A stretch of 64,000 nucleotides of DNA from an uncultured Parabacteroides sp. Its GTDB lineage: Bacteria; Bacteroidota; Bacteroidia; Bacteroidales; Tannerellaceae. Both the position numbers and the translations under genes were made by a program. How positions within the stretch are numbered: the stretch's first letter is position 1; every line of letters begins with the position of its first letter. Positions 26,875-34,751 of this stretch are shown in pieces. The notes under the pieces were generated by a model, which saw only the letters and a program-made list of their open reading frames with translations, was not told where the DNA came from and searched no databases. The stretch lies in assembly GCF_905196875.1 (NCBI RefSeq), contig NZ_CAJJWO010000003.1:62001-126000 (forward strand), in the 5' to 3' direction.

Positions 26875-27516
26875 ATGATTTACTACGATATACATACTCA
26901 CCAGCCATCGGTTCATGTGGAGGATATTGCGATTGTGAATACGATAATAAAAGAGGATTGCGAATTGTCTTTACCTCCTGTATACTGTTCTGTTGGTATT
27001 CATCCGTGGTATATATATAATGTACGTGAACAGTTATCTTGTCTCGAATCGATAATCTCGGCTTCCAATGTTGTAGCTATTGGTGAAGCGGGTTTAGATA
27101 AGCTGGCGGAAACTCCTTTGGCTATTCAGCAGGATGTCTTTCTGAAGCAAGCAGCATTAGCTGAAGAGAAGAGTAAACCACTTATTATTCATTGTGTAAA
27201 AGCCTGGACCGAACTAATTGCTGCCAGGAAAATGGTAAAACCTCAAACGCCTTGGATTATTCACGGTTTTCGTGGCAATGGTGAACTTGCACAGCAATTA
27301 ATCTTACAAGGGTTCTACCTTTCTTTTGGTGAGTATTTCAATCCGTCAGCACTCCAATCGGCACGGCTTGACCGTATATTTGCAGAAACAGATGATAAAG
27401 AGATTGATATACAGGCTGTGTATCGACAGATAGCCTCTTCGTTGCATCTATCCCTTGAGGAACTTGCTTCCGGTTTAGAAAACAATGTGCATAATATTTT
27501 TTCTATTGGTTATTAA
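26875..27516 (+). CDS. TatD family metal-dependent hydrolase, short form
   Basis: 213 residues, about 40-50 shorter than E. coli TatD, though short forms occur in Bacteroidota. Metal-binding and family motifs are retained: 'YYDIHTHQPS' (HxH), 'YCSVGIHPWY', 'VAIGEAGLDK' (Glu ligand), 'KPLIIHCVKAW', 'PWIIHGFRGN' and 'FAETDD'. By family it is a divalent-metal DNase/amidohydrolase-fold enzyme of the cytoplasm; the real substrate here is unknown. It starts two bases after yidD, so it belongs to the same operon. Confidence 0.85.
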   Translation: MIYYDIHTHQPSVHVEDIAIVNTIIKEDCELSLPPVYCSVGIHPWYIYNVREQLSCLESIISASNVVAIGEAGLDKLAETPLAIQQDVFLKQAALAEEKSKPLIIHCVKAWTELIAARKMVKPQTPWIIHGFRGNGELAQQLILQGFYLSFGEYFNPSALQSARLDRIFAETDDKEIDIQAVYRQIASSLHLSLEELASGLENNVHNIFSIGY

Positions 27517-27519
27517 TCC

Positions 27520-27547
27520 CTGCAATGAAAGCGACTAACCATTGCAG
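27520..27547 (+). terminator. hairpin after the TatD-family gene
   Basis: CTGCAATG (27520-27527) pairs perfectly with CATTGCAG (27540-27547). No U-run follows, so termination is uncertain. Just downstream is a tandem pair of an AATTCTCTATTT unit. Confidence 0.4.
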
Positions 27548-27596
27548 TATCAAATAATTCTCTATTTCCAATTCTCTATTTTCAATTATAAAGTCG

Positions 27597-27604
27597 TACC
27601 TTTG
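27597..27604 (+). promoter_or_regulatory. -7 promoter element for tyrS
   Basis: TACCTTTG matches TAnnTTTG and lies 32 bp upstream of the tyrS start. The -33 element is not clear. Confidence 0.5.
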
Positions 27605-27636
27605 TCCGCATTCAATATAAAACTATAATTAAAACG

Positions 27637-28929
27637 ATGAATTTTGTTGAAGAATTAAGATGGAGGGGCATGATTCATGATATGATGCCCGGAACAGAAG
27701 AGCAGTTACAGAAAGAAATGACTTCTGCTTACGTTGGCATTGACCCGACGGCCGATTCATTACATATCGGACACCTTGTTAGTGTAATGATGCTGAAGCA
27801 TTTGCAACGTGCCGGACACCGTCCTATTGCTCTGGTTGGTGGTGCCACCGGTATGATCGGAGACCCTTCAATGAAGTCGGCAGAACGTAATCTGTTGGAT
27901 GAAGCAACACTTCGTCACAACCAGGACAGCATCAAAAAGCAGTTGTCGAAGTTCCTGGATTTCGATTCAGATGCTCCTAATGCAGCCAAGTTGGTAAACA
28001 ATTATGACTGGATGAAGGATTATTCATTCCTGAACTTTATCCGTGATATCGGTAAACATCTGACAGTTAATTATATGATGGCTAAGGATTCTGTAAAGAA
28101 ACGTCTTAGCTCCGAATCGAGTGTAGGTATGTCCTTCACAGAGTTCTCTTATCAATTATTGCAGGGATACGATTATCTGTTCCTGTATCAGAATGAAGGT
28201 TGCCGTTTGCAGATGGGTGGTTCCGATCAGTGGGGTAACATTACTACTGGTACGGAATTGATCCGCCGTAAAACAGGTGGTGAAGCATTCGCTCTTACTT
28301 GTCCGCTGATCACAAAAGCAGACGGAGGTAAATTCGGTAAGACTGAATCCGGTAACGTGTGGTTAGATCGCCGTTATACTTCTCCTTATAAGTTCTATCA
28401 ATTCTGGTTGAATGTCAGTGATACTGATGCAGCCAGATATATCAAGATCTTCACAGACCTGAGTAAAGAAGAGATCACTGCACTGGAAGAAGAACAGGCA
28501 GCTGCTGCTCATCTTCGTCCTTTACAGAAACGTTTGGCGAAAGAGATCACGGTGATGGTTCACTCTCTGGAAGATTATGAAGCTGCTGTGGAAGCTTCTA
28601 ATATCTTGTTTGGCAACTCTACTTCTGAAGCATTGAAGAAGCTGGATGAAGATACTTTATTAGCTGTATTTGATGGTGTACCCCGGTTTGAGATCAACCG
28701 TGATGAACTGAGTGGTGGTGTTAAAGCCATTGATCTATTAACGGAAAAGGCCGCTGTTTTCGCTTCAAAAGGGGAAATGCGTAAACTGGTACAGAGTGGA
28801 GGTATAAGCATAAATAAGGAAAAACTTGCAGATGCAGAAGCTGTTATCGATTGTTCTTCTTTGTTGGATGAAAAGTACCTGTTGGTTCAGAGAGGTAAGA
28901 AGAACTATTACCTGCTAATTGCAAAGTAA
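27637..28929 (+). CDS. tyrS: tyrosine--tRNA ligase
   Basis: 430 residues; charges tRNA-Tyr with tyrosine in the cytoplasm. Class I motifs are present: HIGH at about 43-46 ('[21 protein letters not shown]') and the KMSKS equivalent '[13 protein letters not shown]'. The tyrosine-binding region includes '[32 protein letters not shown]'. A C-terminal S4 RNA-binding domain holds '[20 protein letters not shown]' and '[15 protein letters not shown]'. The gene is complete and has its own upstream -7 box. A hairpin and then tRNA-Gln follow. Confidence 0.97.
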   Translation: MNFVEELRWRGMIHDMMPGTEEQLQKEMTSAYVGIDPTADSLHIGHLVSVMMLKHLQRAGHRPIALVGGATGMIGDPSMKSAERNLLDEATLRHNQDSIKKQLSKFLDFDSDAPNAAKLVNNYDWMKDYSFLNFIRDIGKHLTVNYMMAKDSVKKRLSSESSVGMSFTEFSYQLLQGYDYLFLYQNEGCRLQMGGSDQWGNITTGTELIRRKTGGEAFALTCPLITKADGGKFGKTESGNVWLDRRYTSPYKFYQFWLNVSDTDAARYIKIFTDLSKEEITALEEEQAAAAHLRPLQKRLAKEITVMVHSLEDYEAAVEASNILFGNSTSEALKKLDEDTLLAVFDGVPRFEINRDELSGGVKAIDLLTEKAAVFASKGEMRKLVQSGGISINKEKLADAEAVIDCSSLLDEKYLLVQRGKKNYYLLIAK

Positions 28930-28948
28930 GAAAAATAAGAAAAAATGC

Positions 28949-28978
28949 TTGCAAGGTAAGAATTTATTCTTACCTTTG
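28949..28978 (+). promoter_or_regulatory. promoter of tRNA-Gln
   Basis: TTG (28949-28951), 19 bp, then TACCTTTG (28971-28978): a full match to the Bacteroidales promoter pattern, 25 bp before the tRNA. The transcribed leader contains a small perfect hairpin, CGCTTTA-GA-TAAAGCG. Confidence 0.7.
28953..28976 (+). terminator. hairpin after tyrS overlapping the tRNA-Gln promoter
   Basis: AAGGTAAGAA (28953-28962) and TTCTTACCTT (28967-28976) form a perfect 10-bp stem with a TTTA loop. Its right arm includes most of the -7 box TACCTTTG of the next promoter. Only a short T-rich tail follows, so its terminating strength is uncertain. Confidence 0.5.
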
Positions 28979-29003
28979 CATCGCTTTAGATAAAGCGCCG
29001 GAT

Positions 29004-29074
29004 TGTCTCATGGTGTAATGGTAGCACTACAGTTTTTGGTTCTGTCTGTCGAGGTTCGAATCCTCGTGAGACAA
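29004..29074 (+). tRNA. tRNA-Gln (anticodon TTG)
   Basis: A cloverleaf can be drawn by hand. The acceptor TGTCTCA (29004-29010) pairs with TGAGACA (29067-29073). The D-arm is GTGTAATGGTAGCAC, and the anticodon loop TTTTGGT carries TTG. The T-arm is CGAGGTTCGAATCCTCG, and the discriminator A is 29074. The CCA end is not encoded. Seventy-one bases. Anticodon TTG reads CAA/CAG, hence glutamine. Confidence 0.95.
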
Positions 29075-29080
29075 CAGAGT

Positions 29081-29114
29081 AACGAGGTCTGAAACATTTG
29101 TTTTAGACCTCGTT
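29081..29114 (+). terminator. terminator of tRNA-Gln
   Basis: AACGAGGTCT (29081-29090) pairs perfectly with AGACCTCGTT (29105-29114); the loop-proximal part can pair further. ATTTAT follows. The stem would also stop leftward transcription coming from the putative invertible promoter segment. Confidence 0.75.
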
Positions 29115-29257
29115 ATTTATAATCATTTCAATATATCAAATTATTTTACAAGGTCGTATGGGAATTATCATATGTATATGTTAATAATCAATTTATTACA
29201 AAATAATGAGACCTGTTTTATTCGATCTTGTGAAATAAATAAGACAAAGTGATACGA

Positions 29258-29466
29258 AGTTCTTGAGGAACTAATATACTTCTTTAATCGCAAATATAGC
29301 CTATTTATATTGTAAATGGTTAATTTAGCCACTCAAATCCACTTATCTTATTATAAATAGAAAAATAATCTTTAAAAAAGAATATCCATCAGAATATGAT
29401 GCAATTTTGTATATTGCTGATTATTAATTTACTACCAGTATAAAATACCTTAGTTCCTCAAGAACT
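29258..29466. promoter_or_regulatory. putative invertible promoter segment upstream of the PUL C sigma factor
   Basis: Two perfect 17-bp inverted repeats, AGTTCTTGAGGAACTAA at 29258-29274 and its reverse complement at 29450-29466, flank a 175-bp AT-rich segment with no gene. Each arm is itself a dyad, AGTTC-N5-GAACT, the layout expected of a tyrosine-recombinase crossover site. The only perfect TAnnTTTG box inside, TATATTTG, is on the minus strand (29298-29291) and fires away from the sigma gene that starts 48 bp past the right arm. Inversion would move it to about 29426-29433 on the plus strand, reading into the sigma factor. Such flip switches are known for surface loci of Bacteroides. No recombinase gene is in the window, so it would have to act in trans. 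Inversion is inferred, not seen. Confidence 0.65.
29291..29298 (-). promoter_or_regulatory. -7 promoter box inside the putative invertible segment, facing away from the sigma gene
   Basis: CAAATATA on the plus strand is TATATTTG on the minus strand. Its upstream context (ATAAATAGGC before the box) closely resembles that of the PUL D sigma-factor promoter (AATAATAGGTT before TATATTTG at 47941). The -33 region is weak (TTAA at 21 bp). Confidence 0.5.
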
Positions 29467-29514
29467 ATGTACTCCAATTCGTCTATATTGTTGTATAAAT
29501 ATAAAATTTAAGGC

Positions 29515-30093
29515 TTGGGTCCCATTGACATACATAGAATAAAGGAAGGAGATCAGGAAGCTTTTAAAAGATTCTTTGTTCATTTTTATCCGAAACTGAT
29601 GTCGTTGGCTTGTCGTTTTGTGGATGAACAGGCTGCGAAAGATCTGGTGCAGGATATCTTTACATTCTATTGGGAACAAAAACGACAAATCGATGTAAAT
29701 AGTGTACAGTCATATCTTTTTAAATCTCTTCAAAATCGCTGTTTGAATTATCTGAAACATCAAATGGTCGTAGAAGAGTATAATGCTAAAATACGAATAG
29801 CCGAAGCACGTATCGCTTTCTTGAATGACCGGACCGATGCAAATGATGTTCTGAAACAAGTGATTGACAGTGATTTTCGTGAACAGATCGAAGCGTCTGT
29901 GAAAAAATTACCACCTAAAGCGGCAGAAGTGTTTCGGATGTGTTATTATGAAGATTTACCACATAAAGAAATCGCCGAAAGGCTTGGAATATCATTACGT
30001 ACAGTTGCGGTCCATGTCCGTAATGCAGTACTTTTCCTGCGGGAAGATTTAAAAGATTTGCTGATACTATATATCGCTTTTGTAGGATTATAA
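29515..30093 (+). CDS. ECF-family RNA polymerase sigma factor (PUL C)
   Basis: About 192 residues. No ATG is available: an in-frame TAA lies at 29509-29511 and the first usable codon is TTG 29515. The first 12 residues align with the ATG-initiated PUL D sigma factor (RIKEGDQEAF against RLKEGDRDAF), which supports this start. Region 2 has 'HFYPKLMSLACRFVDEQAAKDLVQDIFTFYWE'. Region 4 has 'LPPKAAEVFRMCYYEDLPHKEIAERLGISLRTVAVHVRNAV'. By family it is held by the FecR-type anti-sigma encoded next and released when the STN-type SusC binds its ligand. It lies directly downstream of the putative invertible promoter. Confidence 0.9.
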   Translation: MGPIDIHRIKEGDQEAFKRFFVHFYPKLMSLACRFVDEQAAKDLVQDIFTFYWEQKRQIDVNSVQSYLFKSLQNRCLNYLKHQMVVEEYNAKIRIAEARIAFLNDRTDANDVLKQVIDSDFREQIEASVKKLPPKAAEVFRMCYYEDLPHKEIAERLGISLRTVAVHVRNAVLFLREDLKDLLILYIAFVGL

Positions 30094-30175
30094 ATCAATC
30101 TGAACTTTTTTCATTTTGACTACGTAGTTTCCGGTGCCTCAGTTGTCTTCTTTATATAAACGATAAGAAAGATAT

Positions 30176-31165
30176 ATGAATGAGGAAATACTAATACGAT
30201 TTTTAACTCACCGATGTACTTCGGAAGAAATAAAGGAGGTTGATCAATGGATTGCTTTCGATCAGGCAAATGTCGATTGGCTGTTTGAGATGGAACGTAT
30301 CTGGAGTTTGAAAGACCAGCTACGTTTTTCCGACAAACAAGAGATAGAAATGGCCTATGCACGTTTTATGTCCGGATTGCAGGAAAAGGAGGTAAAAGTG
30401 GAAATAAGCCGAAAACGTCCTGTTTCTATTTCATGGATGAAATATGCTGCAGTAATTGTGCTGATCGGATTATTAAGTACTAATCTTTATTTTTTATCGC
30501 AGGAACAGCCCTCTTCCATGAATATAGTTGAAGTACCTAATGGGCAACGAGCTTCTTTGACCTTATCCGACGGTACAAAAGTCTGGCTGAACTCCCATAG
30601 TAAATTTTCGTATCCAGCTCAGTTTTCATCAAGGAAGAGAAATGTCAGCCTTGAAGGTGAAGGCTTTTTTGAGGTCGCACATAATGAAAAAGCGCCGTTT
30701 GTCGTACATGCTAATTTACTTCAGGTAAAAGTGTTGGGCACGAAGTTTAATGTGCGGGTGTACAATGAAGAACCGTCTTCCATAACGTTGGCAGAAGGAA
30801 AGGTGGAAGTCGCTACAAATGACAATGAACATAAAGTCACTCTAAGACCGAATGAGCAGGTTATCTATTCCAAAGACGGTGGCCTGGTAGTCAATAAAAT
30901 AGTCAATGCCTCTTTGGTCAAATCGTGGACGGTAGGCGAAGCTGCTTATATTAGTAAACAACTGATCGATATTGTAGTTGATCTGGAACGTCGCTTTAAT
31001 GTTCATATCACAGTGAAAGATCAGGAACTTAATACAGAATTATTTACTTGTCGTTTTAAAGAAACTGCTAGAATAAATCAGATACTTACTTTATTGAAAA
31101 ATACCCACAAACTGGATTATCAAATTCAGGGGGATCATATACAAATTTATAAACCTATAAAATGA
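30176..31165 (+). CDS. FecR-family anti-sigma factor (PUL C)
   Basis: 329 residues. A cytoplasmic N-terminal helical part (about 1-80, 'FLTHRCTSEEIKEVDQWI') should bind the sigma factor. One membrane span follows at about 85-105 ('YAAVIVLIGLLSTNLYFL'). The periplasmic FecR domain has 'VEVPNGQRASLTLSDGTKVWLNSHSKFSYP', 'VSLEGEGFFEVAHNEKAPFVVH' and 'VKVLGTKFNVRVY'. The C-terminal domain (DUF4974-like) has 'QLIDIVVDLERRFNVHITV' and 'TLLKNTHKLDYQIQGDHIQIY', and it would contact the STN domain of the SusC. It lies 82 bp after the sigma gene and upstream of susC. Confidence 0.94.
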   Translation: MNEEILIRFLTHRCTSEEIKEVDQWIAFDQANVDWLFEMERIWSLKDQLRFSDKQEIEMAYARFMSGLQEKEVKVEISRKRPVSISWMKYAAVIVLIGLLSTNLYFLSQEQPSSMNIVEVPNGQRASLTLSDGTKVWLNSHSKFSYPAQFSSRKRNVSLEGEGFFEVAHNEKAPFVVHANLLQVKVLGTKFNVRVYNEEPSSITLAEGKVEVATNDNEHKVTLRPNEQVIYSKDGGLVVNKIVNASLVKSWTVGEAAYISKQLIDIVVDLERRFNVHITVKDQELNTELFTCRFKETARINQILTLLKNTHKLDYQIQGDHIQIYKPIK

Positions 31166-31204
31166 AGATGCTTATGAAGAAAAAACAGATGTAGTAAAAA
31201 TGAA

Positions 31205-31235
31205 GAACCGAAGATGCCGCAAACACCCCCGGTTC
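31205..31235 (+). terminator. hairpin between fecR and susC (PUL C)
   Basis: GAACCG (31205-31210) pairs with CGGTTC (31230-31235) around a C-rich loop. A comparable hairpin occupies the same place in PUL D. No U-run follows, so it is more like an attenuator or processing site than a terminator. Confidence 0.35.
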
Positions 31236-31299
31236 GGATTAAGCAAGTAACGTATTAGAGACAACCTAAATTTATTACTAACTAATCATTTACAAATGT

Positions 31300-34200
31300 A
31301 TGAATTTTATTAAGAAGTGTATGCCATGCGATACGCATAAATCCGCATGGCTCTGGAAAAGTCTATTTATTATGAGGTGTATCTTATTGTTTTTATTATT
31401 GGGTACAATGCAAATCACAGCGAGTGTTACTTACTCGCAATCGGTAAAACTATCGTTGAACGTGGAGAACATAACGGTGCAGGATGTCTTGTCAATGATA
31501 GAGCAGAAAAGTTCATTCTATTTTACTTACAACCTGAATCAGGTAAATGTAAACCGTAAAGTATCAGTAAATGTAAAGAATAAGCTGGTGACGGATATTC
31601 TGGATGAAATATTTAAAAGTGAGAATATCAGGTATACGATCAGTGATAAACATATTGTATTATACAGAGCTGATAAGTCTGAATTACCAGGTGTGAATCA
31701 GAAACTTAAAACGATAACAGGGGTCGTGTCCGATAATAACGGTGAACCTATTATCGGGGCAAACGTGTCCATTCCGGGAACAAGTACAGGAACAACTACG
31801 GATATGGACGGAAAGTTTACTTTGGAAGTACCCGATAATGCAAAAATTGAAATCTCTTATATTGGTTATATAACCCAAAGTATATCTGTAAGTAAAAAAA
31901 ATAATTTCTCGATTGTTTTGAAAGAAGACACCCAGGCTTTGGAAGAGGTGGTTGTTGTAGGGTATACCTCTCAAAAGAAAGGGTTATTGGCTGGATCAGT
32001 AGAGACAACCAAATTCACAGAATCGTTGTCACAGATTCCGACAAACAGTGCCGCCCAGTCGTTGGTTGGTAAAATGGCAGGTGTACATATCTCCGTTCCT
32101 TCCGGTAAGCCGGGTGAACAGGCAAGTGTAGGGGTACGTACCGGTACAACGTGGAATTCCTCACCGATGTTGTTTGTAATTGACGGGATTGTACGTGATG
32201 CGGAAACGTTCAATAATTTAAGCCCGAATGAAATTGAATCGGTAAGCGTGTTGAAGGATGCCGCTTCGGCTGCTGTTTATGGAGCACGTTCGGATGCGGG
32301 AGTTATTTTGGTTACGACACGTTCCGGTAGCTCAGGGAAGATATCGGTTAACTATACAGCCAATTACTCTGCCGACTTCGCTACGCAAGAAGTAGCTTTG
32401 ACGAATCTTTATCAGCAAGGTATGGCTATTAATCAGGCATACAAAAACTTTGGCTTGACTGCTCCCCAAGGTGCAGGTTGGAGCGATGAAGAGTTGGAAT
32501 GGGCGAAAAACCTTCCCGGACAAGGCTTTAACATGCTTGATGACACCTGGCATACACCTTACGTGATGAATCATGCATTAAGCGTCAGCGGCGGTTCGGA
32601 AAAAATCAAATTCTTTGGGGCAGCTAATTACTATACACAGAGTGGTTTTATGGAGTCAACCGAATACAATAAGTTGAATATACGTTTGAATGTGACGGCT
32701 AACATAACCGACGATTTGCAATTGTACGCTTCTGTTGCTAATACGAATACAAACTATGCTTCTTCTCCAACAGAAGGTACAGATGCAACTTACACGAAAG
32801 CACGTGTATCATTTGAATATATGCCTTCACGTTCGCCTGACGGTAAGTGGATTGGCGACGGATGGGCATATGGTAACCCGGCTGCGGCTGCCGAAGGTGC
32901 TTCCGGTTACAGAAAAAATAGCTGGATACGACCCGAAGCCAACGTCAGCTTGACTTATAAATTACCATGGATAGAAGGAATGAGCGTAAAGGCTTCTTAT
33001 TTGGGAAGTTGGAACTCATCGCGTGGTAAAGACTACACTGAGCTGCAAAGGTTTTATTATCCGATAAAATCGGGTGAAAACAACCATATCATCGATGTAA
33101 ACAATTTGACTAATTATTATGTCAGCAATGAAGGTGCCGGTGTTTCTGCTTCGGGCAATTGGTGGACTTACCAACAGTTGAACTTCCAGGTTAATTACGA
33201 TAAACGTTGGGGAGATCATCATGTGAATGCGGCTACCGTATACGAAGCTTCGAACTACAATCACTATTATGTATATGGTAGACGCGAACAGTTCCCGTTG
33301 TACCAGACCGACCAGTTCTGGGCAGCCGGTTCTTCTGCCGATAAACAGTTCTCCAATGGTGGTCCTGATACAGACGGTGGGCGTGCTTCTTGGGTATTTA
33401 TCGGTGGTTACGATTATGCCAACAAATATATCTTGAATTTCTCTGTACGTTATGACGGTTCAATGAACTTTGCTCCGAGCGAACGTTGGGGTGTGTTCCC
33501 GGCTGTATCGGCTGCATGGGTCGCTTCTGAAGAAAGCTTCTTGAAAGATGTTGAATGGCTTGACTTCTTGAAGTTGCGTGGATCTGCTGCCTTAACAGGT
33601 AATGACGCTGTCGGTGGATGGCAGTGGCAGACCAGTTATAAGAATGGTGGTAACTACATGTTTGGTGAAAATGCTGCTGTGAATAATGGTTTGCAGTATG
33701 GAAATTTGGTGAATGAATTCCTGACTTGGGAAAAATCTACCGGTATCAACGTCGGTGTAGATTACCGTTTCTTGGGTCACCTGCACGGTGCTGTTGAATA
33801 TTGGCACAAGCATACGTATGATATCTTAGGTGACCGCCAAAATTCGCTTCCAACCACTTTCTCCAAGACAATGCCGGCTGAAAACTACGGTGTGATCAAC
33901 GGACAAGGTTTTGATTTCAGTGTGGGATGGGAAGATAAGACAGGTAATGTTAATTGGCATGCCGGTTTGAACTTGTCATACGGATGGAACAATGTAAAGG
34001 TTCAGGATTATGCTGCCGGTTTGTTGGACTGGGAAATCCCCGTAGGTAAAGACCGTAGCTATATTGCTGCTTACGAAGGACGTATCCTCCGTTCGCAAGC
34101 AGAAGTAGATGCTTTCAAAAAAGAGAATCCTAATTATGTCATGCCTTCAGGTGGTGGCGTAGATCTTCGTCCCGGTTCGTTTGTCTATATTGACAAAAGT

Positions 34201-34740
34201 GGTCCTGACGGTGTGAAAGACGGTATTATCAACAAGTATGATAAGGATATCCTATACAACAACAATAACCCGGTTTATATGGGCTTGAATTTGGGTGCTA
34301 CTTGGAAGGGACTTTCTGTAGAAGCTACTTTCACCGGTAAATTCCATAATTATAAAAACTTTGGTGTAATAGGAGATTACCATGACAACCAGATGTGGAA
34401 TATGGAGTGGATTGAAAATTCTTGGACTCCGGAAAACCCCAATGCAGACCTGCCTATGTTGGCTCCGCGTGACTATCGTTCATATGGTTGGACAGATGTT
34501 GATTTCTTCTGGAAGAAGGCTAACTATATCCGCCTTTCCAATTTAAATATCGGTTACACGTTTAATTTTGCCCAGCCTCTAGGTAACGCAATCTCTAGTA
34601 TCAAGCTGTTTGCAACAGGTACGAACTTGTTCTACATCTCTGGATTCGGTCACTGGGATCCGGAATTGAACCCAGGATGGAGCGGTGTTGGTTATCCTGT
34701 AATGAGAACCTTTGGTGGTGGTGTTAGTGTTAATTTCTAA
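31300..34740 (+). CDS. SusC-like TonB-dependent transducer with STN domain (PUL C)
   Basis: 1146 residues. A signal peptide ends near residue 46 (TYSQ). An STN domain follows at about 50-115 ('VENITVQDVLSMIEQKSSFYFTY', 'DILDEIFKSENIRYTISDKHIVLY'). Then come the carboxypeptidase-regulatory-like domain at about 128-205 ('ITGVVSDNNGEPIIGANVSIPG') and the plug ('MLFVIDGIVRDAETFNNLSPNEI', 'VSVLKDAASAAVYGARSDAGV'). The barrel ends 'FGGGVSVNF'. The STN domain marks it as a signalling transporter that passes ligand binding to FecR and then to the ECF sigma factor. The plug reads ARSDAGV rather than the usual VRGANGV. Confidence 0.96.
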   Translation: MNFIKKCMPCDTHKSAWLWKSLFIMRCILLFLLLGTMQITASVTYSQSVKLSLNVENITVQDVLSMIEQKSSFYFTYNLNQVNVNRKVSVNVKNKLVTDILDEIFKSENIRYTISDKHIVLYRADKSELPGVNQKLKTITGVVSDNNGEPIIGANVSIPGTSTGTTTDMDGKFTLEVPDNAKIEISYIGYITQSISVSKKNNFSIVLKEDTQALEEVVVVGYTSQKKGLLAGSVETTKFTESLSQIPTNSAAQSLVGKMAGVHISVPSGKPGEQASVGVRTGTTWNSSPMLFVIDGIVRDAETFNNLSPNEIESVSVLKDAASAAVYGARSDAGVILVTTRSGSSGKISVNYTANYSADFATQEVALTNLYQQGMAINQAYKNFGLTAPQGAGWSDEELEWAKNLPGQGFNMLDDTWHTPYVMNHALSVSGGSEKIKFFGAANYYTQSGFMESTEYNKLNIRLNVTANITDDLQLYASVANTNTNYASSPTEGTDATYTKARVSFEYMPSRSPDGKWIGDGWAYGNPAAAAEGASGYRKNSWIRPEANVSLTYKLPWIEGMSVKASYLGSWNSSRGKDYTELQRFYYPIKSGENNHIIDVNNLTNYYVSNEGAGVSASGNWWTYQQLNFQVNYDKRWGDHHVNAATVYEASNYNHYYVYGRREQFPLYQTDQFWAAGSSADKQFSNGGPDTDGGRASWVFIGGYDYANKYILNFSVRYDGSMNFAPSERWGVFPAVSAAWVASEESFLKDVEWLDFLKLRGSAALTGNDAVGGWQWQTSYKNGGNYMFGENAAVNNGLQYGNLVNEFLTWEKSTGINVGVDYRFLGHLHGAVEYWHKHTYDILGDRQNSLPTTFSKTMPAENYGVINGQGFDFSVGWEDKTGNVNWHAGLNLSYGWNNVKVQDYAAGLLDWEIPVGKDRSYIAAYEGRILRSQAEVDAFKKENPNYVMPSGGGVDLRPGSFVYIDKSGPDGVKDGIINKYDKDILYNNNNPVYMGLNLGATWKGLSVEATFTGKFHNYKNFGVIGDYHDNQMWNMEWIENSWTPENPNADLPMLAPRDYRSYGWTDVDFFWKKANYIRLSNLNIGYTFNFAQPLGNAISSIKLFATGTNLFYISGFGHWDPELNPGWSGVGYPVMRTFGGGVSVNF

Positions 34741-34751
34741 AAATAAAATCT

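Noticed and set aside
29258..29466. Terminal inverted repeats of a miniature transposon
   Set aside because: No target-site duplication flanks the arms (left CGA, right ATG contexts differ), and each arm is a dyad as expected for a recombinase site; the promoter placement favours inversion. Not fully excluded.
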